Shown: positions 42,899 through 52,402 of the stretch, in pieces | How positions within the stretch are numbered: position 1 is the stretch's first letter | How the letters are laid out: every line of letters starts with the position of its first letter | From: Bacillota bacterium | Lineage (GTDB): Bacteria; Bacillota; Clostridia; Acetivibrionales; Acetivibrionaceae | NCBI GenBank assembly: GCA_023398495.1 | Contig: JAEWSG010000117.1 | Span: 75,541 to 139,540 of the forward strand | Length of the DNA stretch: 64,000 bases | Reading direction: 5' to 3' | The notes under the pieces: generated by a model | What the model was told of the DNA's origin: nothing | Database searches by the model: none | Seen by the model: the letters and a program-made list of their open reading frames with translations, nothing else | Translations under genes and position numbers: made by a program

Positions 42899-45174
42899 CA
42901 GAGTTTCTCCTTTTTAGCCTGCCGAGCCGTATCAACTGCTACCTGTTCATTCGTCTCGTCTATATTGTCTATTAACACTTTTTCTTTATGGTTATCATCT
43001 AATTTATCTTGATCTTTTAGATTATTTGCTTCCTTCTTAATTTCGGGATATTCTTCTCTCGCATGGAAATACCCACCAAATACCTTCATAAAAGCCTTTG
43101 CTATATTATCAAGATCTTTTAAGGTCAGATTACAATGATCAAGCTGACCGTCATCAAGCTTGTCCTTTATAATTTTCCTTACAAGCCCTTCTATTTTTCC
43201 CTCAGTCTTATCGGTCATTGACCTTACTGCTGCCTCTACAGAATCTGCAAGCATTACAACTGCTGCTTCCTTGGTTGAAGGTTTCTCTCCATCATATCTG
43301 AAATTTGCTTCATCAACACCCTCTTCCTTTTCCACATTTTTTGCCTTATGGTAAAAATACGCTACCAAGGTTGTGCCGTGGTGCTGGATTATTATATCCC
43401 TTATTACAAGTGGTATTCTAAACTTCTTTGCAATTTCCACCCCATCATGTACATGGGAGGTAATCACAAGGGTGCTTAAATTTGCAGTCATTTTGTCATG
43501 GGGGTTTCCATCCATCTGATTTTCCATAAAAAAGCTGGGTCTCTTAAGCTTCCCTATATCATGAAAATACGCTGCAACTCTTGCTAAAAGTGCATTTCCG
43601 CCAACAGCCTCCGTTCCGACCTCTGCCAGATTTCCAACCATCAAACTATGATGATACGTACCCGGAGCTTCCATAAGCAATCGTTTCAACAAGGGTTGAT
43701 TAGGATTGCCAAGCTCAAGGAGCCTGATTGGAGTAACGATATTGAATGCAGTTTCCAGATAAGGCAGCAAGCCAATTGTGATAACCATTGAAAGCAAGCC
43801 GTTGATAAAAACTATAACTACATCTCGAATTATTGTATTTAATTGGTACTTTGCAATCATGTCAACCGACAGTATTGTAAATACGTTGATAAACCCGATA
43901 ATGAACCCTGCGATAGAAAGAGAGTTCCGTTGATTGGTTCTAGACACTATGAAAGCAGCAAAAGCACCACTTATTGCACCTAAGAAAATAAATTTCATTT
44001 CACCATTGGTCATAAGTGAAATTGCCAGTGTCAATATAAAGTTTACAATTACTGCAAGCCTCAAATCAAGCAAAATTGATATCAATGCTGTCGCAATAAA
44101 AATCGGTATTGCAAGAGTTGATATTTCAAAAATAAATCTTGCTGCCACAAGAGTAAATAATATTACAAGTGACAAGAGAATCAGGTCGTTCCTATTGTAA
44201 AATACCTTCTTACAGAAATTATTCATGTAAAGTATTAGAAGGAGCGAAAGCATAAGTATAATTATTAGTATTCCAGACGAAAAAGCAAAATCAAACCTTC
44301 CAGATGTTTCAACAAGATTTAGCTCTTCAAGAATTTTGAGCTTGTCCTCTGTAACAGTATCCCCTTTACTTAAAATCCTGTCCCCTTTTTTTATAATCTC
44401 AATATTCTCAGGATTATTTAGTGCAATTTCATAAGCCAACTCCTTCTTTGCCCTTGTAGTCTCTGCATTTATAGTCCTGTTTGGCTTTAAAATGTATTTG
44501 GACAAAATCATTCCGGCATTCTTTATTTCCTGCCTCAAGTCAGCATACAAGATACTGTTTTGCAACTGGACAATCTTTTGTGAAATATTGTCGTCTGTAA
44601 CATCCTGCTCCATAATATCTGCCACAAGATTTCTAAGCACCGATTCAAATTTCTGAATGTCATCGTCAGTTGCTTGTGAAATAAAAAACAGAACCTGATC
44701 AAAGGATAATATTATTTTAAGTTTTTCAATCTCCTTATTCAGCTTTGCTGCCTCTTCTTCCTGAATATCTAAAACCTTTTCATTGTATTCCTCATCATTC
44801 CTGTTTAAAGTCTGGTCAATCCTCTTTTCAACATTTTTTCTTGACCTTTCGATAAGACCAATAAAGTCTACCGTAGTATTAATAACCTCTATGGAAGCAT
44901 TTCTGTTCTCTGTCATATCGGCAGGTTCTGCATCTGCAACCGCTCTAGCATTCTTTTCAGTTATAATTGTATTTACTATATCTCTAGGTGCCGTAATGTC
45001 ATAATCAGACTTTCCATTGAGTACTAGTTTATATTTCTTGGGTGTTGCCCCATTTAACACAACTGCACAGGCAAGAACTATAGTCAATGCTGCTATAATT
45101 ATCCTTTGTAAACGCTTGTCCTTTATATATGTTTTTATGTTGCTATGAATATCCACATTTTTGTCCTTTGTCAT
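42898..45174 (-). CDS. pgpH: 7TM-HD phosphohydrolase, PgpH-like c-di-AMP phosphodiesterase
   Basis: 758 residues. An N-terminal membrane helix (about 28-45), an extracellular 7TMR-HDED domain (to about 285) and seven membrane helices (about 290-500). The cytosolic HD domain has GTYHHSLMVGNLAE and AAYFHDIGKLKRPSF, and IIQHHGTTLVAYFYHKA gives the remaining metal His. In Listeria and Bacillus (YqfF) this family degrades c-di-AMP. Located between phoH and ybeY as in Bacillus. Confidence 0.9.
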   Translation of the reverse strand: MTKDKNVDIHSNIKTYIKDKRLQRIIIAALTIVLACAVVLNGATPKKYKLVLNGKSDYDITAPRDIVNTIITEKNARAVADAEPADMTENRNASIEVINTTVDFIGLIERSRKNVEKRIDQTLNRNDEEYNEKVLDIQEEEAAKLNKEIEKLKIILSFDQVLFFISQATDDDIQKFESVLRNLVADIMEQDVTDDNISQKIVQLQNSILYADLRQEIKNAGMILSKYILKPNRTINAETTRAKKELAYEIALNNPENIEIIKKGDRILSKGDTVTEDKLKILEELNLVETSGRFDFAFSSGILIIILMLSLLLILYMNNFCKKVFYNRNDLILLSLVILFTLVAARFIFEISTLAIPIFIATALISILLDLRLAVIVNFILTLAISLMTNGEMKFIFLGAISGAFAAFIVSRTNQRNSLSIAGFIIGFINVFTILSVDMIAKYQLNTIIRDVVIVFINGLLSMVITIGLLPYLETAFNIVTPIRLLELGNPNQPLLKRLLMEAPGTYHHSLMVGNLAEVGTEAVGGNALLARVAAYFHDIGKLKRPSFFMENQMDGNPHDKMTANLSTLVITSHVHDGVEIAKKFRIPLVIRDIIIQHHGTTLVAYFYHKAKNVEKEEGVDEANFRYDGEKPSTKEAAVVMLADSVEAAVRSMTDKTEGKIEGLVRKIIKDKLDDGQLDHCNLTLKDLDNIAKAFMKVFGGYFHAREEYPEIKKEANNLKDQDKLDDNHKEKVLIDNIDETNEQVAVDTARQAKKEKL

Positions 45175-45246
45175 GCAGTATTCGCCTCCATTAAGAAGTT
45201 ATTTTTTGAAATACACTTCCTACCTTATGCCTAATACTTTCTAATT

Positions 45247-45279
45247 TGCCCTTGTAAAATCATTTTTACAATTTATATA
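45247..45279. repeat. R4 3'-end fragment after the phoH stop
   Basis: CCCTTGTAAAATCATTTTTACAATTTATATAATC, a perfect short hairpin with an R4-type end. It lies immediately downstream of the phoH stop codon, like the fragment at thiI. Confidence 0.55.
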
Positions 45280-45280
45280 A

Positions 45281-46270
45281 TCACTTGCTATAATTCTGCT
45301 GAGGTATACGTGCCTTATCATAGCGATCATAGGCCTGAATTATTTTTTGGACAAGTTGGTGCCTGACAACATCTCTGTCGGATAAATGTATAAACGATAT
45401 TTCTTTTACATCTTTAAGGATTTTTATTACTTCTTTTAGACCCGACTTTTTATCCCCTGGAAGGTCAATCTGTGTTATATCACCTGTAACGACAACCTTC
45501 GATCCAAACCCGATACGTGTCAGAAACATTTTCATCTGCTCCGGCGTAGTATTCTGGGCTTCATCTAGAATTATAAACGAATCATCTAAAGTTCTTCCTC
45601 TCATGTAAGCAAGTGGTGCAACTTCAATCATACCTTTTTCCAGATACTTCTGATAAGTTTCAAACCCCATCATTTCATAAAGTGCATCGTATAACGGCCT
45701 TAAATACGGATCAACTTTGTTCTGCAAGTCCCCGGGTAAAAATCCCAGCTTTTCTCCCGCCTCAACAGCAGGTCTTGTAAGTACAATTCTATTGACTTCC
45801 TTATTTCTGAAAGAGGTTACAGCCATTGCTACGGCAAGAAAAGTTTTTCCAGTGCCGGCAGGCCCTATGCCAAAAACTATATCACTGCTTTTTATTGCCT
45901 CCACGTATAGTTTCTGTCCATGAGTTTTTGACTTTATCTGTTTTCCTCTTGCCGTAAGACAAATATAATCGGCACGAAAATCATCAACCTTGTCCATTTG
46001 GTTTTCATTAGCAAGCTGAACAAGGTAGCTCACACTTTGCTTTGTTATAACATCTCCCTGTGAGGCAAGATTTATTAACCTCTGAAGAACTGTTTCTGCC
46101 TTATGTACTCCTTCGCTGTATCCAACAACTCTGATATCCTTATCTCTTGAAATAACTTTCACATTAAACGAATCCTCAATCAAACGCAAATTTTCGTCAA
46201 AATTACCAAAAAGATTCATAGCATGTTCAATTCTATCAAACTCCAATGAAACCTCAACAAGACTCTCCAA
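45281..46270 (-). CDS. phoH: PhoH family ATPase
   Basis: 329 residues. An N-terminal KH-like region is followed by a P-loop ATPase core with GPAGTGKTFLAVAMAV near residue 140 and LDDSFIILDEAQNTTPEQMKM (Walker B). The family is linked to RNA helicase/nuclease functions. The start is TTG, preceded by GGAGG at 7 bp; this Shine-Dalgarno lies inside the end of yqfD, whose TGA touches the TTG. Confidence 0.93.
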   Translation of the reverse strand: MESLVEVSLEFDRIEHAMNLFGNFDENLRLIEDSFNVKVISRDKDIRVVGYSEGVHKAETVLQRLINLASQGDVITKQSVSYLVQLANENQMDKVDDFRADYICLTARGKQIKSKTHGQKLYVEAIKSSDIVFGIGPAGTGKTFLAVAMAVTSFRNKEVNRIVLTRPAVEAGEKLGFLPGDLQNKVDPYLRPLYDALYEMMGFETYQKYLEKGMIEVAPLAYMRGRTLDDSFIILDEAQNTTPEQMKMFLTRIGFGSKVVVTGDITQIDLPGDKKSGLKEVIKILKDVKEISFIHLSDRDVVRHQLVQKIIQAYDRYDKARIPQQNYSK

Positions 46271-47464
46271 TCAGTTTCCTCCAATCTCTCTTTCGTATCC
46301 TATATTCTCCAGGCACTCTATAACTACTTCTGCTATAAGAAGCCCATCTTCCTTCTCGATAAAGTTTATATTTGAATTAACTATTTGTGCTTCCTTAGGT
46401 ACGCTCTCATAAGCCTGTTTGTAAGCACTGTCTGCTGCAATTTTTTTCGCCTCGTCCAATTCAATTTCTTTTTCCAGTACACTGTTTTCATAATACCTTT
46501 GAATAACCATACCAAACGGTAAAACAAGATCCTCACTTATTGAAAGTGATTTCTCAATATCCACCCTGTCATAATCTTCAAAGGGATCCTTTTTATGAAA
46601 CAGATCTATTTTTTTAGAAAACAGCACCAGGGATATATTGTCTTTCGTATTCCCAGTTCTGGTCTTTTCTATAATTTTTGTCTCAACTGTCTGCCTTCCA
46701 TCATACCATGTTCTTGCAATTACATCGCCTATGGCATGTAATATTCTGGCATTACCCTCCTGATTTTTGATCGGAACGGTTCCTGTAATGAGCACCTGAT
46801 CCTTTTTAACAGTATCCCCAACTTTAACCCCCTCCAATCCAGCTTTGACAAATAAAGACTTTATAACCCCATCCTTTGTTGCCACAATATCGCAGGGAAT
46901 TTCCTTCGGAACTATTTTAGGCTTACCGACAGCTTCAGCCACTTCAATCTTTGCCTTTGTGCCCTTAATTACAACACTTACCCACGACAACTCATCAAGG
47001 TCTAACATAAGGCTGTTTGCCACATCTTGAGGATTCACCCTGTACTTAAATACTCCAGGCTTAATTCCAAATTCCGATACCTTGTCAATTATAAACTTAG
47101 CATCAAGCTTTTCGTTTCCAGTAACTTCAACGGTCCAAACAAAAGAAGTCATAAAATAAAAAAGAAAAACAAATAATACACCGCCTGCTATAAAAGTTTT
47201 TCGCTTTTTATAACGGCTCAGAACAAAAGGGATTCCCCGCTTTTTTATTATTCTAACCCTGCAACCTGTTTTTTTTGCAATGGGCCTTAGCATTGTAAAC
47301 CCTTTTATGCTAACCTTCATTGCCATAGTACTATTTTTCTTCTTTTTAATGTCCCAAAGAAAAATCTGCCTTCTGGTGCATATGTTGACAAATTTCTCTA
47401 AAAAATATCCTTCAACAAATATAATAACATATCCTCTGATATAATTCCACAACCTCAATAACAT
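46271..47464 (-). CDS. yqfD: Sporulation protein YqfD
   Basis: 397 residues. An N-terminal LWNYIRGYVIIFVEG start, a membrane helix at about 93-112, and the extracellular YqfD/SpoIV-like domain: TSFVWTVEVTGNEKL, ISLVLFSKKIDLF. YqfD is made in the mother cell under sigma-E and is required for sporulation in Bacillus. It is directly upstream of phoH and 99 bp after yqfC. Confidence 0.93.
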   Translation of the reverse strand: MLLRLWNYIRGYVIIFVEGYFLEKFVNICTRRQIFLWDIKKKKNSTMAMKVSIKGFTMLRPIAKKTGCRVRIIKKRGIPFVLSRYKKRKTFIAGGVLFVFLFYFMTSFVWTVEVTGNEKLDAKFIIDKVSEFGIKPGVFKYRVNPQDVANSLMLDLDELSWVSVVIKGTKAKIEVAEAVGKPKIVPKEIPCDIVATKDGVIKSLFVKAGLEGVKVGDTVKKDQVLITGTVPIKNQEGNARILHAIGDVIARTWYDGRQTVETKIIEKTRTGNTKDNISLVLFSKKIDLFHKKDPFEDYDRVDIEKSLSISEDLVLPFGMVIQRYYENSVLEKEIELDEAKKIAADSAYKQAYESVPKEAQIVNSNINFIEKEDGLLIAEVVIECLENIGYEREIGGN

Positions 47465-47511
47465 TTAAATTCCCCTCTACAGACCGCTTGTGATTTTTAC
47501 CAACAAACCTT

Positions 47512-47545
47512 ATAGATAACGAAAAAACAACTTCCTATTCTCATA
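47512..47545. repeat. R1 end fragment
   Basis: AGATAACGAAAAAACAACTTCCTATTCT equals the reverse complement of the right end of R1. It sits in the yqfC-yqfD gap. Confidence 0.5.
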
Positions 47546-47563
47546 TTATATTCTAGCCATACC

Positions 47564-47881
47564 TTACTTTAGAAACTCAAGGCTCGATATTTCACCGTTA
47601 ACCATTAAATCCTCCGATGTAATCTCTTTTATACCCAATCTTGATCCGCAGATTTTTATTATTCCGCTGTTGGTATTTATTCTTATCCTGTCATCATCAT
47701 ACTCAATAATGCCTTTAAAATTTTCTATAAGCAAATCTCCGTTTCCGACCATTGTCAATTTGGGTACATTCAAAACAACGTCTTTAGGAAGTTCAAGGAG
47801 TTCTGACATTTTTTCCCTTAGACTGATTTTAGGAATTTCCGATTTATTTCTTTTTCTTATAATCTTCTTTTTTCGAGGCAT
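47564..47881 (-). CDS. yqfC: Sporulation protein YqfC
   Basis: 105 residues. A YabP/YqfC-type beta-rich protein: LRLTMVGN-like segment (LTMVGNGDLLIENFKGI), EYDDDRIRIN and a terminal MVNGEISSLEFLK. A sigma-E regulon member in Bacillus. It heads the yqfC-yqfD-phoH-pgpH-ybeY-dgkA-era run. The N-terminus is very basic. Confidence 0.92.
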   Translation of the reverse strand: MPRKKKIIRKRNKSEIPKISLREKMSELLELPKDVVLNVPKLTMVGNGDLLIENFKGIIEYDDDRIRINTNSGIIKICGSRLGIKEITSEDLMVNGEISSLEFLK

Positions 47882-47901
47882 AAAGCAACTCCCCCTGCCA
47901 A

Positions 47902-48000
47902 GGTATGATTAAAATATTAGTTCCTACTTTGGATAATGAAAAAATTTGATTTTACGGTATTCTCAGATTATTAGAAAATGTTATTTTTTCATTATCCCTA
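47902..48000. repeat. R1 palindromic repeat, copy c
   Basis: AAATATTAGTTCCTACTTT, GGATAATGAAAAAA ... TTTTTTCATTATCC. It fills almost the whole gap between pdaA's stop and the yqfC start. Confidence 0.75.
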
Positions 48001-48019
48001 AACAATTGTTGTATATGTA

Positions 48020-48946
48020 TTAATTACCAATCAGTTGCATAGGATCCCCAAATTCGAACCCCTTTTCCCTTGCTCCTTTAATTATCATATCAAGAGCATC
48101 GGCATTATCCTTTGATACAGCATGCAACAAGATAACTTCGCCATTGTGGAGATTGTTCATAACTTTTTCATAAGCATATTGATATCCACGCACTTTGTCC
48201 TTATACCAGTCATCGTAGGCAAAACTCCAAAATAGATTTGTGTAGCCAAGTTTTTGAGTTATCGCCAGCGTCCGCTCACTATATTCACCTTTTGGAGGTC
48301 TTAAGAATTTCATGTGCTGTCCGAACTTTTCAAAAAAAGCTCTGTCAAGACCAAGAATTTCCTCCTCAAGTGTTTTATCGTCAACAGTGGGCAAGCTTGG
48401 ATGATGTATGGAATGATTTCCTACAATATGACCTTCTTCAAGCATTCTCCTAACCAAATCCTGATGTTCAGCCAAATAAGGTCCTGTAATAAAGAATACT
48501 GCCTTTACATTATTTTCCCTTAAGGCATCGAGAATCTTTGGAGTGTAACCATTTTCATACCCTTCATCAAAGGTTAGATAGATATCATTCTTTTCTGTAT
48601 CGCCAAGATATACGCTTCCGTATTTTTTTAGCAGTGCCGGAGCCCCTGGATCTGCATCCGGTGTCTTTCCAAAGCCCTTCCTCAGTATTCCCCATCTTAG
48701 CAGACGATTGCTAAATTCACTGCTTGTATTCTCTCCTACAAAGACTTCCTCACTGATTACTTCCTCAATAACTCCTTCACTGAGCATTCCGGTAATCTCT
48801 GTGCTAAAATCTATGTCCTCCAGGCTTGCAGAATACACACCTCCTAAATCCGGCAAACTTAGAAAATTTCCCTTTTCACGGCTCAGGAAGTTTATTGTAA
48901 GTAATAAAAATATTAACAGGCATAAAACCACCACTTTTTTCTTCAT
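48020..48946 (-). CDS. pdaA: Polysaccharide deacetylase PdaA (spore cortex muramic-lactam synthesis)
   Basis: 308 residues. Signal/anchor helix at about 3-19. Deacetylase domain about 110-300 with YLTFDEGYENGYT (metal Asp motif), HIVGNHSIHHPSLP (two metal His), FLRPPKGEYSE and a terminal EVILLHAVSKDNAD. The TFDEGYENG variant is characteristic of PdaA, which de-N-acetylates MurNAc for spore cortex lactam formation. ATG with AGGAGG upstream. Confidence 0.92.
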   Translation of the reverse strand: MKKKVVVLCLLIFLLLTINFLSREKGNFLSLPDLGGVYSASLEDIDFSTEITGMLSEGVIEEVISEEVFVGENTSSEFSNRLLRWGILRKGFGKTPDADPGAPALLKKYGSVYLGDTEKNDIYLTFDEGYENGYTPKILDALRENNVKAVFFITGPYLAEHQDLVRRMLEEGHIVGNHSIHHPSLPTVDDKTLEEEILGLDRAFFEKFGQHMKFLRPPKGEYSERTLAITQKLGYTNLFWSFAYDDWYKDKVRGYQYAYEKVMNNLHNGEVILLHAVSKDNADALDMIIKGAREKGFEFGDPMQLIGN

Positions 48947-49097
48947 AGCAAGCTCTCTCCTCCTAAATACGATAATAAAAACCTTAAATGATGTATTAAT
49001 ACATTATTTAAGGCCTATATTATTTATATAAGTATTTAGTCAAGAAAATTCGCTTAGCTGATGAATTTTATTGTTTGTTAAACAAATTCCAGTCTTC

Positions 49098-49214
49098 CTA
49101 GTGCTTTTGAACATAATTCATTTCTAGAAATGAATTATGCAAAATGCACATCCTACGTTTTTTGCTGATTAACAAAATTAAATTCAAGAATTTAATTTTG
49201 TTAATCAGCACTAG
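49098..49214. repeat. R2 two-hairpin repeat, copy e (best-conserved)
   Basis: CTAGTGCTTTTGAACATAAT, palindrome ATTCATTTCTAGAAATGAAT, AAAATGCACATCC, then GCTGATTAACAAAATTAAAT paired with ATTTAATTTTGTTAATCAGC, ending ACTAG. It ends 8 bp before the stop codon of the DUF881 gene. Confidence 0.85.
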
Positions 49215-49222
49215 ATAAGATA

Positions 49223-49924
49223 TTATTCAGTTATAAGCAAGTCATTGTCTAAAGAAGGTCTGTTGGTTTTTATCTTGGGTATTGTTATATTATCTGCTTT
49301 TTCAGCATTTACTTCTATATTTTTTTCTCTAAATTCACTCATAATATAACCTAACGTTTTTATAGCATTATCCTGTTTTTGTTTCTCAATTATGGCTTTT
49401 ATTTTGATAGGTTCACTAGTATTAAGAGGCATTCCATTGACAATTATAACATTTCCAATGTCAGAAATCTCTGTCATAGGTATTAAACGTTCCTCATTAA
49501 CAGCGATAGCTCTGGCCTCAGTCGCCTTAAGTGTATTAACTATCTGTAACAGGTGCTGGGATTGAAGAACCATACCAAAATCAGCATCACTGATATTAAT
49601 AATAATTCCAGAGCCCTTAACAGTAATCAAACCAGCAACTATACGAGCTTTTTCTATCTCTTCATTAAGGTTTTTCTTATAAAGATCTATATTTCCTTTT
49701 GCAGCTTCAAACCCACTTAGTTCTTTTTCGAGCTCTTTATACCTAACACTTAATTCTTCATTGCTTTTCTTCTCAAGAATCAACTTATCCTTTAAATCTT
49801 CGAGCGTGAAAGTTTGAATACTTGCAGTCTTTTTATTGTTGTAGACACTTTTATACTGCCATGCAACAGAAACTCCCATTATCAGGCATATTAGTGTTAT
49901 TGATATATTCATATTATGTTTCAC
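49223..49924 (-). CDS. DUF881 family protein
   Basis: 233 residues. One N-terminal membrane helix (ISITLICLIMGVSVAWQY), a coiled coil (about 45-95), then the DUF881 domain with IVAGLITVKGSGIIINISDAD and ATEARAIAVNEERLIPMTEI. The family (YlxW/YlxX in Bacillus) is a membrane-anchored extracytoplasmic protein of unknown function often near division genes. The GTG start overlaps the stop of the preceding DUF881 gene by 4 bp, so the two are coupled. Confidence 0.9.
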   Translation of the reverse strand: MKHNMNISITLICLIMGVSVAWQYKSVYNNKKTASIQTFTLEDLKDKLILEKKSNEELSVRYKELEKELSGFEAAKGNIDLYKKNLNEEIEKARIVAGLITVKGSGIIINISDADFGMVLQSQHLLQIVNTLKATEARAIAVNEERLIPMTEISDIGNVIIVNGMPLNTSEPIKIKAIIEKQKQDNAIKTLGYIMSEFREKNIEVNAEKADNITIPKIKTNRPSLDNDLLITE

Positions 49925-50637
49925 TGGTCAACTACCTCCAGTCCGTTAATTAAATTACCTACATTCCCGTTATATTTTGGTATTTTAATTCCTTTTGCTT
50001 CTTTTATATCAATTCTTATGTTAACCCACTTCAGAATGGTATAAATTTCACTCTCTTCAAAAATAGAAATCATCCGTTTAGGATCTCCAATGGCCTTAAT
50101 CTCATAGGGTACTGCATACCTGTTTCTGTTAACACGAATTGTAGGTCCTGCACACGTAATCTCTGTGGATGAAATAATCCGCTCATCATTTATTGAAATT
50201 GCCTGAGCTCCTCCTCTTTTCAATTCATTAACCACCCTGTCAATATCTCCATCATGCAATAAACTTAATTCTGCCATAATGGGGTTTTTTTCAGTTGCGT
50301 CATTTAAAGTCAAAATAATGCCATCGCCTTTTACATCTGTAAGGCCTGCATAAAGTTTTGCTTCCTCCCACTGTGTAGTCAATTCACCGTCATCATTGTC
50401 ATCGGAAAAATTCTTAAAAATACTTTCCTTCTTTTTCAAAGAAAAGTCAATTGCTTCTTTAAGTTCCTTTCCTGTGGCTTTTTCAGCCTCAAGCTCTTTC
50501 ATAAGACTTTCAATTTCATATGCAATTGAAGGTTTATCCTTAGTGTTATTGAGTATACTTTTAAACTGTACTGTAGATATAATCCCTAGAAATATAAATA
50601 TAAACATAAATATATACTTCTTATCTTTGTTGTTCAT
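49921..50637 (-). CDS. DUF881 family protein
   Basis: 238 residues. N-terminal helix (FMFIFIFLGIISTVQF), coiled coil (about 40-75) and DUF881 domain (LYAGLTDVKGDGIILTLNDA, GGAQAISINDERIISSTEI). More diverged than its partner at 49223 and the copy at 56530. ATG with AAGGGTG. It is transcribed divergently from the deacetylase gene, with about 130 bp between. Confidence 0.9.
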   Translation of the reverse strand: MNNKDKKYIFMFIFIFLGIISTVQFKSILNNTKDKPSIAYEIESLMKELEAEKATGKELKEAIDFSLKKKESIFKNFSDDNDDGELTTQWEEAKLYAGLTDVKGDGIILTLNDATEKNPIMAELSLLHDGDIDRVVNELKRGGAQAISINDERIISSTEITCAGPTIRVNRNRYAVPYEIKAIGDPKRMISIFEESEIYTILKWVNIRIDIKEAKGIKIPKYNGNVGNLINGLEVVDQ

Positions 50638-50771
50638 ATGGATACACCCTTTCCTAGACCTTATTTCTAATTCTACTATAAAATTTCACTATTTCAAGTA
50701 CTTGAATGTAATATTTTGAACACTACTTTCAGTATACTAATCTTAGATATCTTTATCTCGGTGTGTGTATA

Positions 50772-51665
50772 ATGAAAAAAATTCGCATTGTCTATTTTAA
50801 AAAATCACAAATTGTCAATTCTTTAGCTGTTGTTTCCTTATTGACGCTTATCGTACTTATTAGCGTCTTTTGTCTCACAAATTTTTCTGATCAAACTGTA
50901 CTAAACGCATATAACGGAGCTCATCTGTCCGAAACTGATAAGTCAGGGCTGGACGTTCCTCTACCACTTCACGGCTCTTCTGTAAATCCTGGAGGAAAGC
51001 TTGCAATAGTTATTGATGATTTTGGTCAGGACAGAAAGGGCGTAAGCGAGATGATGAATATAAACAGGCACTTAACATTTGCCGTAATGCCTTTTCTGCC
51101 GTACTCCCAAGCAGATGCTTTAGCTGCTCACGAAAAAGGTTTTGAAATTATTGTCCATTTACCCATGGAACCTGTTAAGGGAAAAATAAGTTGGCTCGGC
51201 CCAAAACCCATACTTTCAACACTAAGTGATAACGAGGTATATCAGATAACCACTGAAGCTTTTGCCGATGTTCCCCATGCAGTTGGTGCAAACATGCATA
51301 TGGGTTCAAAAATCAGTGCAGACTCCCGTATCATGTCAGATGTACTCGATATAATAAAAGAAAATAATGTTTACTTTCTAGACAGTAAAACAAGCCCAAA
51401 ATCCGTTGCAAAAAAAATTGCTGAAGAAAAAGCTGTTCCATTTTACGAACGCAATGTATTTTTAGACGGCCAGGTCTCGAAAGAGCATGTAAAGGGACAA
51501 TTAAGAAAAGCCGGTGAAATGGCATTAAAGGAAGGAAAATCAATAGCTATAGGTCATGTAGGCATTGAGGGCGGCAAGATAACTGCTCAGGCAATTGTAG
51601 AAATGCTGCCTGAATTTGATGAAAAAAATATCCAACTTGTATTTGTCTCAGAATTGGAGAATTAA
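50772..51665 (+). CDS. Divergent polysaccharide deacetylase family protein (DUF610)
   Basis: 297 residues. N-terminal membrane helix (about 18-38). The divergent deacetylase domain spans about 75-295: KLAIVIDDFGQ, AVMPFLPYSQADALAAHEKGFEIIVHLPMEP, GANMHMGSKI, FLDSKTSPKS, and GKSIAIGHVG. The catalytic motifs are altered from ordinary NodB enzymes, as in the rest of this family; function is unknown but surface glycans are likely. ATG at 50772 is the natural start; a GTG three codons earlier is possible and no strong RBS is visible for either. Confidence 0.88.
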   Translation: MKKIRIVYFKKSQIVNSLAVVSLLTLIVLISVFCLTNFSDQTVLNAYNGAHLSETDKSGLDVPLPLHGSSVNPGGKLAIVIDDFGQDRKGVSEMMNINRHLTFAVMPFLPYSQADALAAHEKGFEIIVHLPMEPVKGKISWLGPKPILSTLSDNEVYQITTEAFADVPHAVGANMHMGSKISADSRIMSDVLDIIKENNVYFLDSKTSPKSVAKKIAEEKAVPFYERNVFLDGQVSKEHVKGQLRKAGEMALKEGKSIAIGHVGIEGGKITAQAIVEMLPEFDEKNIQLVFVSELEN

Positions 51666-51728
51666 TTAAAAGTATGGATATAATAAATATATATGTAGTG
51701 ATATCTCTAAATATCGGGGTGACAAATC

Positions 51729-52334
51729 ATGGAAAGTGATATACTTATGAAAAAACTTATTGAAAGGCACACAACCGTATCCTTTGAAAACGTACTTGAC
51801 AACTCAAGAGCTGACAGTGGAGGAGACGTAGATGTAAATTTCCTTTATGTCCTTCTTGATAACAATCTGCTATTAAAGGAAGAAGTAATTTTAAAAAGAA
51901 CAATTACTGATTTTAAGGAGGAAGTTATTGCAACAAGATATAAGAAACAAAATCATGAGAGCATAAGGCATTTCTTATGCAGAGCACTTATACAGGACGA
52001 ATTGATGCATTTAGGAATAAAGACCTCTGCTTCTGTTGAAGTCGGAAATATGAATATTCTACGTTCAAATTCAAACTACGATATAGCAGCCGACGATTTA
52101 AGTTTTATAGCCGACATAGGATTGACTCCTGCAAGGAATTTTTTCAGGGGTTTAACAGACCCTAGAGTAAAATATTACCTGATCACTACCTACTTTGATG
52201 ATTATATGGACGAAGTAATATTCACCAAGTTTAAAAGAAGTGATGACAATTTATTCCTGGATGCAGTCAGAAATCATGAGGAAGCTTACAAAATTTATCC
52301 AACTGTTTTACAAGAGAATTTGCTGAACTTATAA
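51729..52334 (+). CDS. Conserved hypothetical protein
   Basis: 201 residues, no family recognised. It has no signal peptide or membrane helix, is acidic and probably alpha-helical, with the segments HESIRHFLCRALIQDELMHLG and YYLITTYFDDYMDEVIFTKF. ATG with a GGGGTGA site. It follows the deacetylase gene by 63 bp on the same strand and ends in a strong terminator, so the two may form an operon. Confidence 0.7.
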   Translation: MESDILMKKLIERHTTVSFENVLDNSRADSGGDVDVNFLYVLLDNNLLLKEEVILKRTITDFKEEVIATRYKKQNHESIRHFLCRALIQDELMHLGIKTSASVEVGNMNILRSNSNYDIAADDLSFIADIGLTPARNFFRGLTDPRVKYYLITTYFDDYMDEVIFTKFKRSDDNLFLDAVRNHEEAYKIYPTVLQENLLNL

Positions 52335-52347
52335 TCCTCTTAATAAC

Positions 52348-52387
52348 AAAAAATTGTGATGGTGCAAAATCCATCACAATTTTTTTA
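52348..52387. terminator. Terminator between convergent genes
   Basis: AAATTGTGATGG / CCATCACAATTT with an 8-nt loop, followed by T-run; A-run on the left makes it bidirectional. Confidence 0.85.
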
Positions 52388-52402
52388 TCTCATATACTAT
52401 TG

